Positions 35,855 to 44,369 of a stretch of DNA of 64,000 nt are shown piece by piece (position 1 is the first letter of the stretch; every line of letters starts with the position of its first letter). This DNA is from Paramicrobacterium chengjingii (GTDB lineage: Bacteria > Actinomycetota > Actinomycetes > Actinomycetales > Microbacteriaceae), in NCBI RefSeq assembly GCF_011751765.2, contig NZ_CP061169.1, positions 3,038,001 to 3,102,000 on the forward strand. The letters run 5' to 3'. The notes beneath the pieces were generated by a model. That model had not been told where the DNA came from. It saw nothing but the letters and a program-made list of their open reading frames with translations, and made no database searches. A program made the position numbers and the translations under genes.

Positions 35855-37044
35855 GCGGCACTCTCCTCTGCCGTCAGGGCTGCGGCGAGCGACGGGCGCG
35901 CAACACTGAAGGCGTCGGCGTCAAGTTCTGGTGTGCGGCCCGCGTAGAGGTCGCTCACGAGGTCGGCCGTCGAGATCGACAGACCGATGCCGGCGCCCTC
36001 GTGGCCGGTCGCGTGCCAGAGGCCGGGAAGGCGATGGTCGGGGCCGATGACCGGCAGATGGTCGGGCATGAACGGCCGAAATCCGCCGTAGGCGCGCATA
36101 ATGCTTGCGGTGCGCAGAAACGGGAAGACGCGGGTGCTCTTGGCCGCGATCTCACGGATCACCTCGGCGCGCAGTCGAGAATCGAAGCCGATCTGCTCAC
36201 GGCTCGATCCGATCAGCACGGTGCCGGCTGCCGTCGACTCGATGACGCTCGACGTCTGCAGCGCCGCGTCGTTGGACTGCGTCGCGCCGAAGTAGTCACC
36301 GTCATACACCTTGCGGAAGATGCGGTGAGGCATCCGCGTGGTGACGAGCACGACGCCCCGGCGCGGGCGAACGGGAAGAGTAACGCCCATCCTCGACGCG
36401 ACGTCTGCGGCCCAGGGGCCCGCCGCGTTGATGACCGCCGGTGCGGCCACCGCACCGGCGGTCGTCTGCACGCCCGTGAGCTCGCCTGTGGCCGAGCGGA
36501 TGCTGCTGAGCACGTCTACGCCGCAGCGCACGTCGGCTCCCGCATGACGAGCAGACGCCAACAGCGCTTCTGTGGCGATGACTGGCTGCACCTGGGAGTC
36601 CTGCGGGTAAGCGACGGCCGCTGTGATGCCGGGGTTGATGTGTGGCTCGAGGCTGAGTGCCTCGCTGATGTCGATGATCTGCGCGTCAACGCCCGCATCG
36701 GCCTGCGAGCGAGCAAAGTGCTTAAGCGGCTCGGCGCCGGCCTCGGTCGTCGCAACCACGAGGCCGCCCTTGCGCTCGAACTCGATATCGGGAAATCCTG
36801 CGCCGAGCTCATCGGCGAGTTCGGCTGCGAGCTTGATCCAGCGGCCGTTTGCGTGCAGTGCAAGCTCGAGCTCGCGCCCCGGGGCTTTGTCGGAGACGAG
36901 CAGGTTGCCTTCGCCCTGTCCGCTCGTGCCGGCCGCGGCCGCAGCGCGCTCGAGAACGACAACGCTCACGCCATCACGACTGAGGGCACGGGCGATCGCT
37001 GCGCCGACGATGCCGGCGCCGATGATCGCGACGTCGTACCCCAT
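35851..37044 (-). CDS. D-hydroxyproline dehydrogenase, DAAO-like FAD subunit
   Basis: FAD-dependent amine oxidoreductase of 397 residues in the HcnC/DadA group. The FAD motif is YDVAIIGAGIVGAAIARALS, followed by GTSGQGEGNLLVSD and later AYGGFRPFMPDHLPVIGP with HATGHEGAGIGLS, typical of sarcosine/proline/hydroxyproline oxidoreductases. It should hold the catalytic site that oxidises cis-4-hydroxy-D-proline to 1-pyrroline-4-hydroxy-2-carboxylate. It is the first gene of the operon; the upstream region contains regulatory repeats. SD GGAGAGGG precedes the ATG. Confidence 0.92.
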   Translation of the reverse strand: MGYDVAIIGAGIVGAAIARALSRDGVSVVVLERAAAAAGTSGQGEGNLLVSDKAPGRELELALHANGRWIKLAAELADELGAGFPDIEFERKGGLVVATTEAGAEPLKHFARSQADAGVDAQIIDISEALSLEPHINPGITAAVAYPQDSQVQPVIATEALLASARHAGADVRCGVDVLSSIRSATGELTGVQTTAGAVAAPAVINAAGPWAADVASRMGVTLPVRPRRGVVLVTTRMPHRIFRKVYDGDYFGATQSNDAALQTSSVIESTAAGTVLIGSSREQIGFDSRLRAEVIREIAAKSTRVFPFLRTASIMRAYGGFRPFMPDHLPVIGPDHRLPGLWHATGHEGAGIGLSISTADLVSDLYAGRTPELDADAFSVARPSLAAALTAEESAA

Positions 37045-37070
37045 GTCACCCTCTCCCTCGTGAGCCTGTC

Positions 37071-37115
37071 ATATGTAATATGTCACACATTGCTAAATTT
37101 GTGAAGTGCTTCACA
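37071..37115. promoter_or_regulatory. Regulon operator A and inverted repeat upstream of hydroxyproline operon
   Basis: The 17-mer ATATGTAATATGTCACA (37071-37087) recurs identically at 50837-50853 in front of the AGCS symporter gene. Its core TGTCACA (37081-37087) also appears, with small changes, before the GH127 and metalloprotease genes. A second element, TGTGAAG-TG-CTTCACA (37100-37115), is a 7-2-7 inverted repeat unique to this site. The GntR protein encoded at 37228-37902 is the obvious candidate to bind (inference). Confidence 0.65.
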
Positions 37116-37156
37116 CGATTTCCCTCTGAGAATCACGGTCCGCGTGGGCAACCGTC

Positions 37157-37196
37157 AAAAATGGCGACGTGCGACACGAGAACTTCGCCACTTTTG
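37157..37196 (-). terminator. Terminator of the peptide-uptake/GntR operon
   Basis: AAAAATGGCGA (37157-37167) pairs with TCGCCACTTTT (37185-37195) with one mismatch; a small inner stem CGTG/CACG lies in the loop. Read on the minus strand the 3' arm ends in TTTTT. It follows the GntR gene by about 30 bp and separates the upstream peptide/GntR operon from the hydroxyproline operon. Confidence 0.65.
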
Positions 37197-37227
37197 GCCA
37201 CTGCTCATGCGGCGGTGACGTCGATCA

Positions 37228-37902
37228 TCACGCAGCATCCTCGGGCTTGCCCGACCACCAGCCGAGCGTGTGGTGGATGTGCCGCGCCATGAGGTCGCGG
37301 GCACCCTCCTGGTCGCCCGCCGCCAGCAGCTGAAGCAGCTCGACGTGCTCTGCAGCCGAGTCCTGCAGCTTCTGCGTCTTCACCATCGACGCAAGTCCGA
37401 CGAGACGTGTGCGTGACCGCAGGTCGGCGACGACCTCGGCGAGATGCCGGTTGCCGAGCAGCCGCGTGAGCGCCATGTGAAACGCGTGATCCGACTGCAG
37501 ATATGTGGCCAGGTCGCCTCCCGCGGCGCCGGCGACAATCTCGTCGGCGAGCGCACGCAGTTCGCCCATGCGCTCGGACGGAAAACTCGCCGCCAGCTCG
37601 TACATGGCCGGGGGCTCAAGCCACAATCGCACCTTGGCGATCTGCGCGAGCTCCTCTTCGCTCACGCTCGTGACGCGAAAACCCTTATTGCGCACCGGTT
37701 CGACGAACCCGCGCCGCGCGAGCCCGAGCATGGCCTCGCGCACCGGCGTGGCTGAGACGCCGAACTTGCCGGCGAGAGTCGGCACTGTCAGCAGCTCTCC
37801 CGGAGCCAGCTCCCCCGAGATAATGCCCGTCGACAGCATCTGCTGCACGTAGTCGCGCAGACTCGACTGCTGCGGTATGGGCTGAATCGCACTCGTCGAC
37901 AT
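37228..37902 (-). CDS. GntR-family regulator (FCD type) of hydroxyproline genes
   Basis: Regulator of 224 residues. The winged helix covers about 14-80 (YVQQMLSTGIISGELAPGEL, FGVSATPVREAMLGLARRG, wing VEPVRNKGFRV). The FCD domain has the metal-binding pattern with Asp/His in SDHAFHMALTRLLGN, His in AEHVELLQLL and His in ARHIHHTLGWW. It lies between the peptidase genes and the hydroxyproline operon on the same strand. Repeats with a TGTYACA core upstream of four transcription units in this region are its likely targets, and free hydroxyproline or an intermediate is the likely ligand (inference). Confidence 0.92.
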   Translation of the reverse strand: MSTSAIQPIPQQSSLRDYVQQMLSTGIISGELAPGELLTVPTLAGKFGVSATPVREAMLGLARRGFVEPVRNKGFRVTSVSEEELAQIAKVRLWLEPPAMYELAASFPSERMGELRALADEIVAGAAGGDLATYLQSDHAFHMALTRLLGNRHLAEVVADLRSRTRLVGLASMVKTQKLQDSAAEHVELLQLLAAGDQEGARDLMARHIHHTLGWWSGKPEDAA

Positions 37903-37916
37903 CTAATTCCGTCCCC

Positions 37917-39362
37917 TCACGAGCTCTCTGCACCGAGATGTTTTGCTGTCCACGCTTCGATTCCGTCTGCGCTGATCGGGAGCGCGTCAGAGAGCACTTC
38001 TGAGTCTCGTTCCGTGACCAAGATATCGTCTTCGAGACGAACACCGATGCCCCTCAACTCAGGGGGCACTGTCTCGTCGAAGGCGTGGAAGTACAATCCG
38101 GGCTCTACCGTGAGCACCATACCGTCTGTGAGCGGTGCTCCCTGATAAGCGGAGTAGTCGGCCCGTGCGCAGTCGTGAACGTCGAGCCCGAGGTGATGGC
38201 CGACGCCGCAGACGATGTACCGGCGATGCTGCTGCCCCCGCTCGCTCAGCGCCTCGTCGACCGAGACCGGAAGCAGCCCCCAGTCGTCGAGCCCACGAGC
38301 GATCACCTCCATCATCACTGTGTGGAAGTCGCTGAACTGCGCGCCAGGACGCACCGCGTCGAGCCCTGCCCGATGCGCTTTCTCGACGAGGTCGTGCACC
38401 TGTCGCTGTGCGGGCGAGAACGTGCCTGAGACCGGGAGCGTGCGCGTGACGTCCGCCGTATAGAAGGTGCGCGCTTCAACGCCCATGTCGAGCAGAAGCG
38501 CATCTCCCTCGACGACATCGCCATCGCAGCGCACCCAGTGCAGAATCGGCGCGTGGTCTCCGCTGCCCACGATCGTGGAGTAGCCGGGGCCGTTTCCGTG
38601 CGTTCGGGAATGCCGCTCGAACGTTCCCTGCAGCCAGCGTTCTCCCCCACCAGCAACCGCGCGCGGAATCTCGCGAGCGACGGCGGCGAAGCCGTTCACC
38701 GTGTCGTCGACGGCGCGACGCAACTGCCCGATCTCCCACGCGTCTTTGATCATGCGCAGTTCCGAGAGTTCTCTCTCCAGTCGATCGGATGCCGGCTGGC
38801 CCGCCAGCGCGTCGGGCACCGTTGCCGTATCCAGCCGGCCTGCCACGTGCGGGTCACGGAGTCCGCGCAGGTCGACGTCGAGCTGTCCGCGCCCGCGCAC
38901 CTCGATCTGCAGCGCCTGCGACCACTCGCCGAGCGAGGGCGCCGGCCCGACCCACAGCTCGCCGTGGGCCGCATTGCCGAAGAAGTCGGTGTCGCCGGGA
39001 TACGCGGGTTCGGGAACGTAGAGCACGGCATCGTGTCCGCCCGAGCGTGCACTCAGCACGATAACGGCGTCTTCGGCCGTGCATCCGGTGAGCCAGAAGA
39101 ACCCGCTGTCGGGCCGAAAGTCGAAAGCGCAGTCGTTCACGCGAATCGGCGCGGTGCCCGAGAAGACCACAATGCTCTCGCCCGCGAACTGTGCGCTCAA
39201 CCGCTCCCTGTGCTGTGCCGACGCCGCAGCCGCGCCCGGCTCAACGCTCGGCGCACGGTCGGGCGTCGCCCACCCCTGCCCCATGAAGCGCGTGAACTCC
39301 TCGATCTGCGCGAGCCGCGGCATCCTGGCGTCTTTTCCTGTTGGCATCGACCGTGCGTTCAT
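37917..39362 (-). CDS. Aminopeptidase P (Xaa-Pro, M24B)
   Basis: Metallopeptidase of 481 residues that removes an N-terminal residue next to proline (or hydroxyproline). Pita-bread-fold ligands are present: Asp in LLLDMGVEA and TADVTRTLPVSG, His in VCGVGHHLGLDVHDC, Glu in VLTVEPGLYF and GVRLEDDILVT. The N-terminal domain with FSGTAPIRVNDC and the ADSGFFWLTG-like segment FRPDSGFFWLTGC is that of bacterial PepP. No signal peptide, so cytoplasmic. It is coupled (ATGA) to the prolyl iminopeptidase gene and follows the oligopeptide importer, so it should process imported Pro/Hyp-rich peptides. Confidence 0.92.
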   Translation of the reverse strand: MNARSMPTGKDARMPRLAQIEEFTRFMGQGWATPDRAPSVEPGAAAASAQHRERLSAQFAGESIVVFSGTAPIRVNDCAFDFRPDSGFFWLTGCTAEDAVIVLSARSGGHDAVLYVPEPAYPGDTDFFGNAAHGELWVGPAPSLGEWSQALQIEVRGRGQLDVDLRGLRDPHVAGRLDTATVPDALAGQPASDRLERELSELRMIKDAWEIGQLRRAVDDTVNGFAAVAREIPRAVAGGGERWLQGTFERHSRTHGNGPGYSTIVGSGDHAPILHWVRCDGDVVEGDALLLDMGVEARTFYTADVTRTLPVSGTFSPAQRQVHDLVEKAHRAGLDAVRPGAQFSDFHTVMMEVIARGLDDWGLLPVSVDEALSERGQQHRRYIVCGVGHHLGLDVHDCARADYSAYQGAPLTDGMVLTVEPGLYFHAFDETVPPELRGIGVRLEDDILVTERDSEVLSDALPISADGIEAWTAKHLGAESS

Positions 39363-40678
39363 CGTGACCCCTTCGTGTTGTCGATCGGCCCGCCGAACTC
39401 GGCGACCATCTGGCGCAGACGCGACACAACCGTGCCCGACCCGATGCCGTCGTGTTCGAATTCGTTCGTCACCCAGCCGCGCGCATTGCCCACGCGGCTC
39501 ACGGTGTCGAGCTGCAGGTGCGCGTCGACGTACATGTCGTCGTAATACACGGCGGCGGCCACCGGCACCTCATTGTCTCGAAGTCTGTCGTGATCGTAGA
39601 GAGGGCCCCAGTCATCGCGGCTGGCGAGCAGCTCGACAGCGGGTGTGAACGGCTTGAGCAGCCTGATCTCGTCGAACATCCACGGGTACATCATCTCGCC
39701 GGTGAACAGCAGAGGCCGTGCGTCGTCTGAGAACTCCGGATGCCGCTCGTGCTCTCGCTGCGCAGCCCACGCCGTCGCTCCCGCACCGCGATGCCCGTAG
39801 ATCGACTCCTGCATCACGGCGAACAGCGGGTTGTCGGCGAACGATGTGCGGGCGAGCACCTGCGCGAGAAATGTGTCGCTCAGTTCAGCGTCGCCTGCCG
39901 TCGTGGCGAATGCCTCGTCGAACAGCCAGTGCATGCGCTCGAAACCGGGCTTCATGCCGAAGTCGATGCCAAGGCTCTGCAGCCGTCGCACCGTAAGCAC
40001 GTCGCCGTCTGGCAGCAGCACGTCGTTCTGAGCCAGACGATCGGCGACGCGCGACACCGTGTCGACGTCGCCCGGGTAGCGCTTCTGAAACACGCGGTTC
40101 TTCGCCGCTGTTCGCGGATACGTGCGGCGATATACCTCCGCGGCTGCGGGATCGAGCCCCGCCAAACCACCCGTGACGTAGCATGCAGCGAGCCCGTCTG
40201 GCGCGTGCGAGAGGTAGCTGAGCGTGAGAAACCCGCCGTAACTCTGCCCGAGAGTCTCCCAGCGCCCGCCGCCGAACTCGTGCACCCGCAGATGCTCGAG
40301 GTCGCGCACGATCGAGTCGGCGCGAAAGCACGCGAGGTAGTCAGCCTGGTTCTGTGCGCCGTCGATCGCCTGAATGCCGCGCGCATCGACACGGCTGCTT
40401 CGTCCCGTGCCGCGCTGGTCGGGCAGAATCACCCGGTGGGTCTTCAGCAGCTCGCCGATCCATCCCGACGCGTCGACGGGGCGCGGAGATTTGCCGCCGG
40501 GACCCCCCTGAAGATAGACGATCGCGGGCAGCGTCTCGTTCTGCTTGTCTGCGGCCACGAGCTCGCGCGCGAAGACCGTAATCTGCCGGGAGTCGCCGTC
40601 ATCAAACCAGTTGAGCGGCACGACCAACTCATGATCGACGACGTGGATTCCCGGCATCGTGTAGCTGTCGACGATCAC
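39359..40678 (-). CDS. Prolyl iminopeptidase-type alpha/beta hydrolase (S33)
   Basis: Serine peptidase of 439 residues, which would cleave N-terminal proline or hydroxyproline. The oxyanion motif is YLQGGPGG (residues 55-62, where HGGPG is usual), the DQRGTGRSS block follows and the nucleophile is Ser146 in TLGQSYGGF. These are hallmarks of the larger ~430-residue actinobacterial proline iminopeptidases. GTG at 40678 follows GAGAAGGAG and overlaps the ATPase stop (GTGA); a longer frame upstream is rejected. It completes peptide breakdown together with aminopeptidase P. Confidence 0.9.
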   Translation of the reverse strand: MIVDSYTMPGIHVVDHELVVPLNWFDDGDSRQITVFARELVAADKQNETLPAIVYLQGGPGGKSPRPVDASGWIGELLKTHRVILPDQRGTGRSSRVDARGIQAIDGAQNQADYLACFRADSIVRDLEHLRVHEFGGGRWETLGQSYGGFLTLSYLSHAPDGLAACYVTGGLAGLDPAAAEVYRRTYPRTAAKNRVFQKRYPGDVDTVSRVADRLAQNDVLLPDGDVLTVRRLQSLGIDFGMKPGFERMHWLFDEAFATTAGDAELSDTFLAQVLARTSFADNPLFAVMQESIYGHRGAGATAWAAQREHERHPEFSDDARPLLFTGEMMYPWMFDEIRLLKPFTPAVELLASRDDWGPLYDHDRLRDNEVPVAAAVYYDDMYVDAHLQLDTVSRVGNARGWVTNEFEHDGIGSGTVVSRLRQMVAEFGGPIDNTKGSR

Positions 40679-41526
40679 GAGTTCTCCTTCTCCGCATTTT
40701 TGACGCGCGCGGCTTCCCACTCGGGATTGATCTGCGGAACGGCGCTCAGCAGCTCACGCGTGTACTCGTGCTGCGGGGCGTCGAAGATGCTGTCACGGTC
40801 ACCGTGCTCCACGATCTGCCCCTTGTGCACCACGGCAACCGAATCGGCGATGTGGCGAACGACGGCGAGGTCGTGGGCGATGAAGATGTAGCTCAGGTCA
40901 CGTTCGCGCTGCAGATCTTTGAGCAGCTTGATCACAACGGCCTGCACCGACACGTCCAATGCCGATACGGCCTCGTCACACACGACGAGGCTTGGGCCAA
41001 CGGCGAGCGCGCGGGCGATGCCGATGCGCTGCGCCTGCCCTCCAGAAAATTGCCCGGGGTACCGCTGGCTGTGATCGGGGTTGAGGCCCACTCTGTCCAT
41101 GAGGTCGCGCACGAACTCGCGGCGCTTTGTCGGCGGTTTCACTCGCTGGTAATCAAGGGGCGCCATGACGATGCGTTCGACGGTGTGCTTGGGGTTGAGA
41201 GACGAGAACGGGTCCTGAAACACCACCTGCACCTTCGAGCGGAAGTGCGCGAGCTCTTTCCCCTTCGCGTGTGTCACGTCGACACCGTCGAGCAGCACGT
41301 TTCCCGACGTGGGCTCAAGCAGCTTTGCCGCGATGCGTGCCATCGTCGACTTGCCGCTGCCCGATTCCCCGACGATCGCGAGCGTCTCACGTGCGTTCAC
41401 GGCGAAGCTCACGTCGTCGACGGCGGTGAACTCGTTCTTGCCCGAGAACACGACACCGCTCCCCTGTGTGATGAACGTCTTCGTGAGGCCCTTGACCTCC
41501 AGCAGCGGTGTGCGGGCGTCACTCAT
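40675..41526 (-). CDS. Oligopeptide ABC transporter ATPase (DppF/OppF type)
   Basis: ATPase of 283 residues. Walker A is GESGSGKST, the signature is QFSGGQAQRIGIARAL and Walker B is LVVCDEAVSALDVSVQ, with the peptide-family segment VQVVFQDPFSSLNPKHTV before it. The C-terminal ~45 residues match the OppF extension (HEYTRELLSAVPQ) but the iron-sulfur cysteines found in some homologues are not obvious. It overlaps the partner ATPase gene by 8 bp and the iminopeptidase gene by 4 bp. Confidence 0.93.
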   Translation of the reverse strand: MSDARTPLLEVKGLTKTFITQGSGVVFSGKNEFTAVDDVSFAVNARETLAIVGESGSGKSTMARIAAKLLEPTSGNVLLDGVDVTHAKGKELAHFRSKVQVVFQDPFSSLNPKHTVERIVMAPLDYQRVKPPTKRREFVRDLMDRVGLNPDHSQRYPGQFSGGQAQRIGIARALAVGPSLVVCDEAVSALDVSVQAVVIKLLKDLQRERDLSYIFIAHDLAVVRHIADSVAVVHKGQIVEHGDRDSIFDAPQHEYTRELLSAVPQINPEWEAARVKNAEKENS

Positions 41527-42412
41527 GGCTCACCCCCTTGATGTCTCCGACCACGTCGGTGATGCGCGGAACGGCGTCAAGCAGTGCCTTCGTGTACGAC
41601 GACCGCGGGTTCGAGAAGATCTCGGCTACCGGAGCATGCTCGCGCGTCTCACCGTTCTGCATCACGAGCACCTCGTCGGCGACCTCGCTGACGACGGCGA
41701 GATCGTGCGTAATGAACAGCATCCCCGTTCCGGTCTCTTCTTGCAGCTCGGTCATGAGCTCGAGAATCTGTGCTTGCACCGTTACGTCGAGAGCCGTGGT
41801 GGGCTCGTCGGCGATAATCAGATCGGGTTCGAGGCAGAGCGCCATGGCGATCATGATGCGCTGCCTCATTCCGCCAGAGAACTGGTGCGGATAATGGTCG
41901 ACACGGCGTTCCGGGTCAGCGATCTTTACCCGCCGCATGGCGTTGATCGCAACCTTTCTGCCGTCTCGCTTCGACCCTCCGCGGTGGGCGCGATAGGCCT
42001 CACTGATCTGCAGCCCGACCGTGTAATACGGGTTGAGAGACGAGAGCGGGTCTTGAAAGATCATGGCGATCTTCTCCCCGCGCACTCGGCGCATCTCGTG
42101 ATCGGAGCGGTCGAGCAGATCATGGCCAAAGAACCGGATGCGGCCGGTCGTCGCCCCGCCGTCGGGAAGCAGCCCCATGATGGCGAGCGATGTCATCGAC
42201 TTGCCCGAGCCGGACTCGCCGACGATGCCGAGCGTCTTGCCCGGCTCGATGCGAAACGAGGAGTCCTTGACGACGTCAATCGGGCCGCGAACGGTTTGGA
42301 ATGTCACCGTGAGGTTCTCCACCTCGAGCAGCGACGATCCGTCAATCGGAATCGAAACGGTCTTGAGGGAGCCCGTCTTGGGTGCCGTGTTCTTCGTGGT
42401 TGGTCGTCTCAT
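41519..42412 (-). CDS. Oligopeptide ABC transporter ATPase (DppD/OppD type)
   Basis: ATPase of 297 residues. Walker A is GESGSGKSM, the signature is QFSGGMRQRIMIAMAL and Walker B is LIIADEPTTALDVTVQ; MIFQDPLSSLNPYYTV precedes the signature. The C-terminal block SSYTKALLDAVPRI is typical. A ~25-residue N-terminal extension is polar. It starts with ATG overlapping the permease stop (ATGA). Confidence 0.93.
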   Translation of the reverse strand: MRRPTTKNTAPKTGSLKTVSIPIDGSSLLEVENLTVTFQTVRGPIDVVKDSSFRIEPGKTLGIVGESGSGKSMTSLAIMGLLPDGGATTGRIRFFGHDLLDRSDHEMRRVRGEKIAMIFQDPLSSLNPYYTVGLQISEAYRAHRGGSKRDGRKVAINAMRRVKIADPERRVDHYPHQFSGGMRQRIMIAMALCLEPDLIIADEPTTALDVTVQAQILELMTELQEETGTGMLFITHDLAVVSEVADEVLVMQNGETREHAPVAEIFSNPRSSYTKALLDAVPRITDVVGDIKGVSHE

Positions 42413-43404
42413 TGCGTCTTCACCCTCACTCTCGGGTCGAGCACCGAATAGAGCAGGTCGACGCCGATGTTCGCGACAACCACGAGCGCGGCGGCGAGAA
42501 GCGTGACTCCCATGATGACGGGCTGGTCGTTCTGGGTAATCGAGTCGGCGGTGAGCTTACCCACACCGTTGAGGCCGAACACGGTCTCGGTGATGAGCGC
42601 ACCGCCGAGAAGCGATGCGAAGTCCATACCGAACAGTGTCACCGCTGGCGTCAGCGCAGGTCGCAATGCGTGGCGTCGCAGGACGAGCCCCGGCGCGAGT
42701 CCCTTCGCACGAGCCGTGCGAATGAACCCCTGCCCGAGAGTATCGATGACGTTCGCCCGCACCAGCCTGGTATACATGGCCGCGTACATGAACGCGAGCA
42801 CTGCCCACGGCATGATGTACGCCTGGAACCACTGCACAGGATCGTCACTGAATGGAACGGCGTTAGGAAAGGGCAGCCACTTCAGCTTGACGACAAAAAC
42901 GTACTGCAGCACGAGGGCGACGAAGTAGTTCGGCAGGCTGATCCCCGACAGTGCGGCGACCATCGTGCTGCGATCCCACCAAGTGCCTCGCTTGACGGCG
43001 CCGAGAAGTCCTCCGCCGACACCGGCGAAGAGCCACAGGACTGCAGCGCCGACGGCGAGGGTGACGCTGACGGGAAGCCGCTGGATGATCATGTCGAGCA
43101 CCGATTGGCTGGTCTGGAAGCTGTAGCCGAGGCACGGCGCTGCACAGTGCACGGCGTTGACGCCCTCGCCATAGTCGCGTCCGATGAAAAGTCCGGAGAT
43201 GAACACCCAGACCTGCTCCCAGAAGGGCCTGTCGAGCCCCAGCTGCTCATGAATGTCGGCGATGCGATCGGGAGTACAGGTCTTACCGCAGATCATGTAG
43301 GCGGGGTCGGGCGACAGCACGAAGAACACCGTGTACGTAAACACAGTGATGAGGAACAGCACGACGATGCCGGCAAGAACACGTTTGAGAATGTAGAACA
43401 GCAT
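42409..43404 (-). CDS. Oligopeptide ABC transporter permease (DppB type)
   Basis: Permease of 331 residues with six helices, the first at LAGIVVLFLITVFTYTVFFV. The extended periplasmic loop after helix 1 contains four cysteines (ICGKTC and HCAAPC), unusual for the family and possibly disulfide-bonded. The EAA loop reads YIRT-like FIRTARAKGLAPGLVLRRHA. ATG at 43404 shares a base with the stop of the next gene (TGATG). A much longer open frame continues upstream through the DppC gene and is not the true start. Confidence 0.92.
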   Translation of the reverse strand: MLFYILKRVLAGIVVLFLITVFTYTVFFVLSPDPAYMICGKTCTPDRIADIHEQLGLDRPFWEQVWVFISGLFIGRDYGEGVNAVHCAAPCLGYSFQTSQSVLDMIIQRLPVSVTLAVGAAVLWLFAGVGGGLLGAVKRGTWWDRSTMVAALSGISLPNYFVALVLQYVFVVKLKWLPFPNAVPFSDDPVQWFQAYIMPWAVLAFMYAAMYTRLVRANVIDTLGQGFIRTARAKGLAPGLVLRRHALRPALTPAVTLFGMDFASLLGGALITETVFGLNGVGKLTADSITQNDQPVIMGVTLLAAALVVVANIGVDLLYSVLDPRVRVKTQ

Positions 43405-44366
43405 CAGGCAGCATCCCCCGCATCGAGTTGCTTCTGCAGGTGGTCGCCCACAACGGTGAACGCGAGCACTGTAAAGAAGAGGAACAGACCAGGAATCATG
43501 AAGTAGGTCGGGTCGACCGCGTACCACGACACTGATGACGCGATCATCTGACCCCAGGAGGGCGTTGGCGGGGTGACGCCGACACCAAGAAACGACAGCG
43601 CGGCTTCCGTGCCGATGTACTGCGGCACAGACAGCGTCGACAGCACGATGATCGTTCCGCGAAGATTGGGAAGTATTTCTTTGAACGCGATGCGTCCCGG
43701 GCTCGCACCCGACGCTCGCGCCGACTCGACGAACTCGCCGTTGCGCAGAGACATCGTCTGTCCACGTACGACGCGTGCCGTGTAGGGCCAGGCAAAAACG
43801 CTCAGCACGATCACGAGGAGTAACGGCCGGTTGCCCGCGGGTAATGCCGAGAGCAGCGCGATCATGAAGATGAGCGCGGGGAACGCCATGAGAAAGTCCA
43901 TCAACCGTGAGATCAGCTGATCGAGGATGCCGCCGAAGAACCCGGCGAGCATGCCGAATACGACGCCGAGAATTGTCGTCACGATGGTGGCACTGACGGC
44001 AATGGTGAGAGAGACCTGCGCACCGTATGCAATGCGCATGAAAACGTCGCGCCCGCTGCCAGGCTCGACGCCGAACCAATGCTCGGCACCAGCGCCGCCC
44101 CACGGGCCGATGGGCAGCCCGCCGAGAGCGGGATCGATCGCTGACTCGTCGTAGCTATAGGGACCGACGCCGGTGATCTGCTCGAGCAGCGGCGCACACA
44201 GCGCCAAAAGCACGATGAACACGATCCAGATTGCGCTGATCACGACGGACGGTGTGCTTCGCAACGCGGCGACCACCCGTTTCACGGGGCTCGGGGCGCT
44301 GCCGCCGCTCAGCGACGACAGCACCCCTTTCGAGCCTGCCGCGAGTTCACTCGCAGGTGCTGACAT
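43404..44366 (-). CDS. Oligopeptide ABC transporter permease (DppC type)
   Basis: Permease of 320 residues. A polar N-terminus of ~35 residues precedes helix 1 (VISAIWIVFIVLLALCAPLL). The periplasmic segment with PIGPWGGAGAEHWFGVEPGSG matches the DppC pattern HxFGTDxxGRD, followed by GRDVFMRIAYG. The EAA loop reads FVESARASGASPGRIAFKEI. It lies 3 bp after the binding-protein stop. Confidence 0.93.
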   Translation of the reverse strand: MSAPASELAAGSKGVLSSLSGGSAPSPVKRVVAALRSTPSVVISAIWIVFIVLLALCAPLLEQITGVGPYSYDESAIDPALGGLPIGPWGGAGAEHWFGVEPGSGRDVFMRIAYGAQVSLTIAVSATIVTTILGVVFGMLAGFFGGILDQLISRLMDFLMAFPALIFMIALLSALPAGNRPLLLVIVLSVFAWPYTARVVRGQTMSLRNGEFVESARASGASPGRIAFKEILPNLRGTIIVLSTLSVPQYIGTEAALSFLGVGVTPPTPSWGQMIASSVSWYAVDPTYFMIPGLFLFFTVLAFTVVGDHLQKQLDAGDAA

Positions 44367-44369
44367 GTA

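Noticed and set aside
42409..44103. Start of the DppB permease far upstream (564 codons)
   Set aside because: The extra N-terminus is read in a wrong frame through the DppC gene; the hydrophobic DppB start MLFYILKRVL is at 43404.
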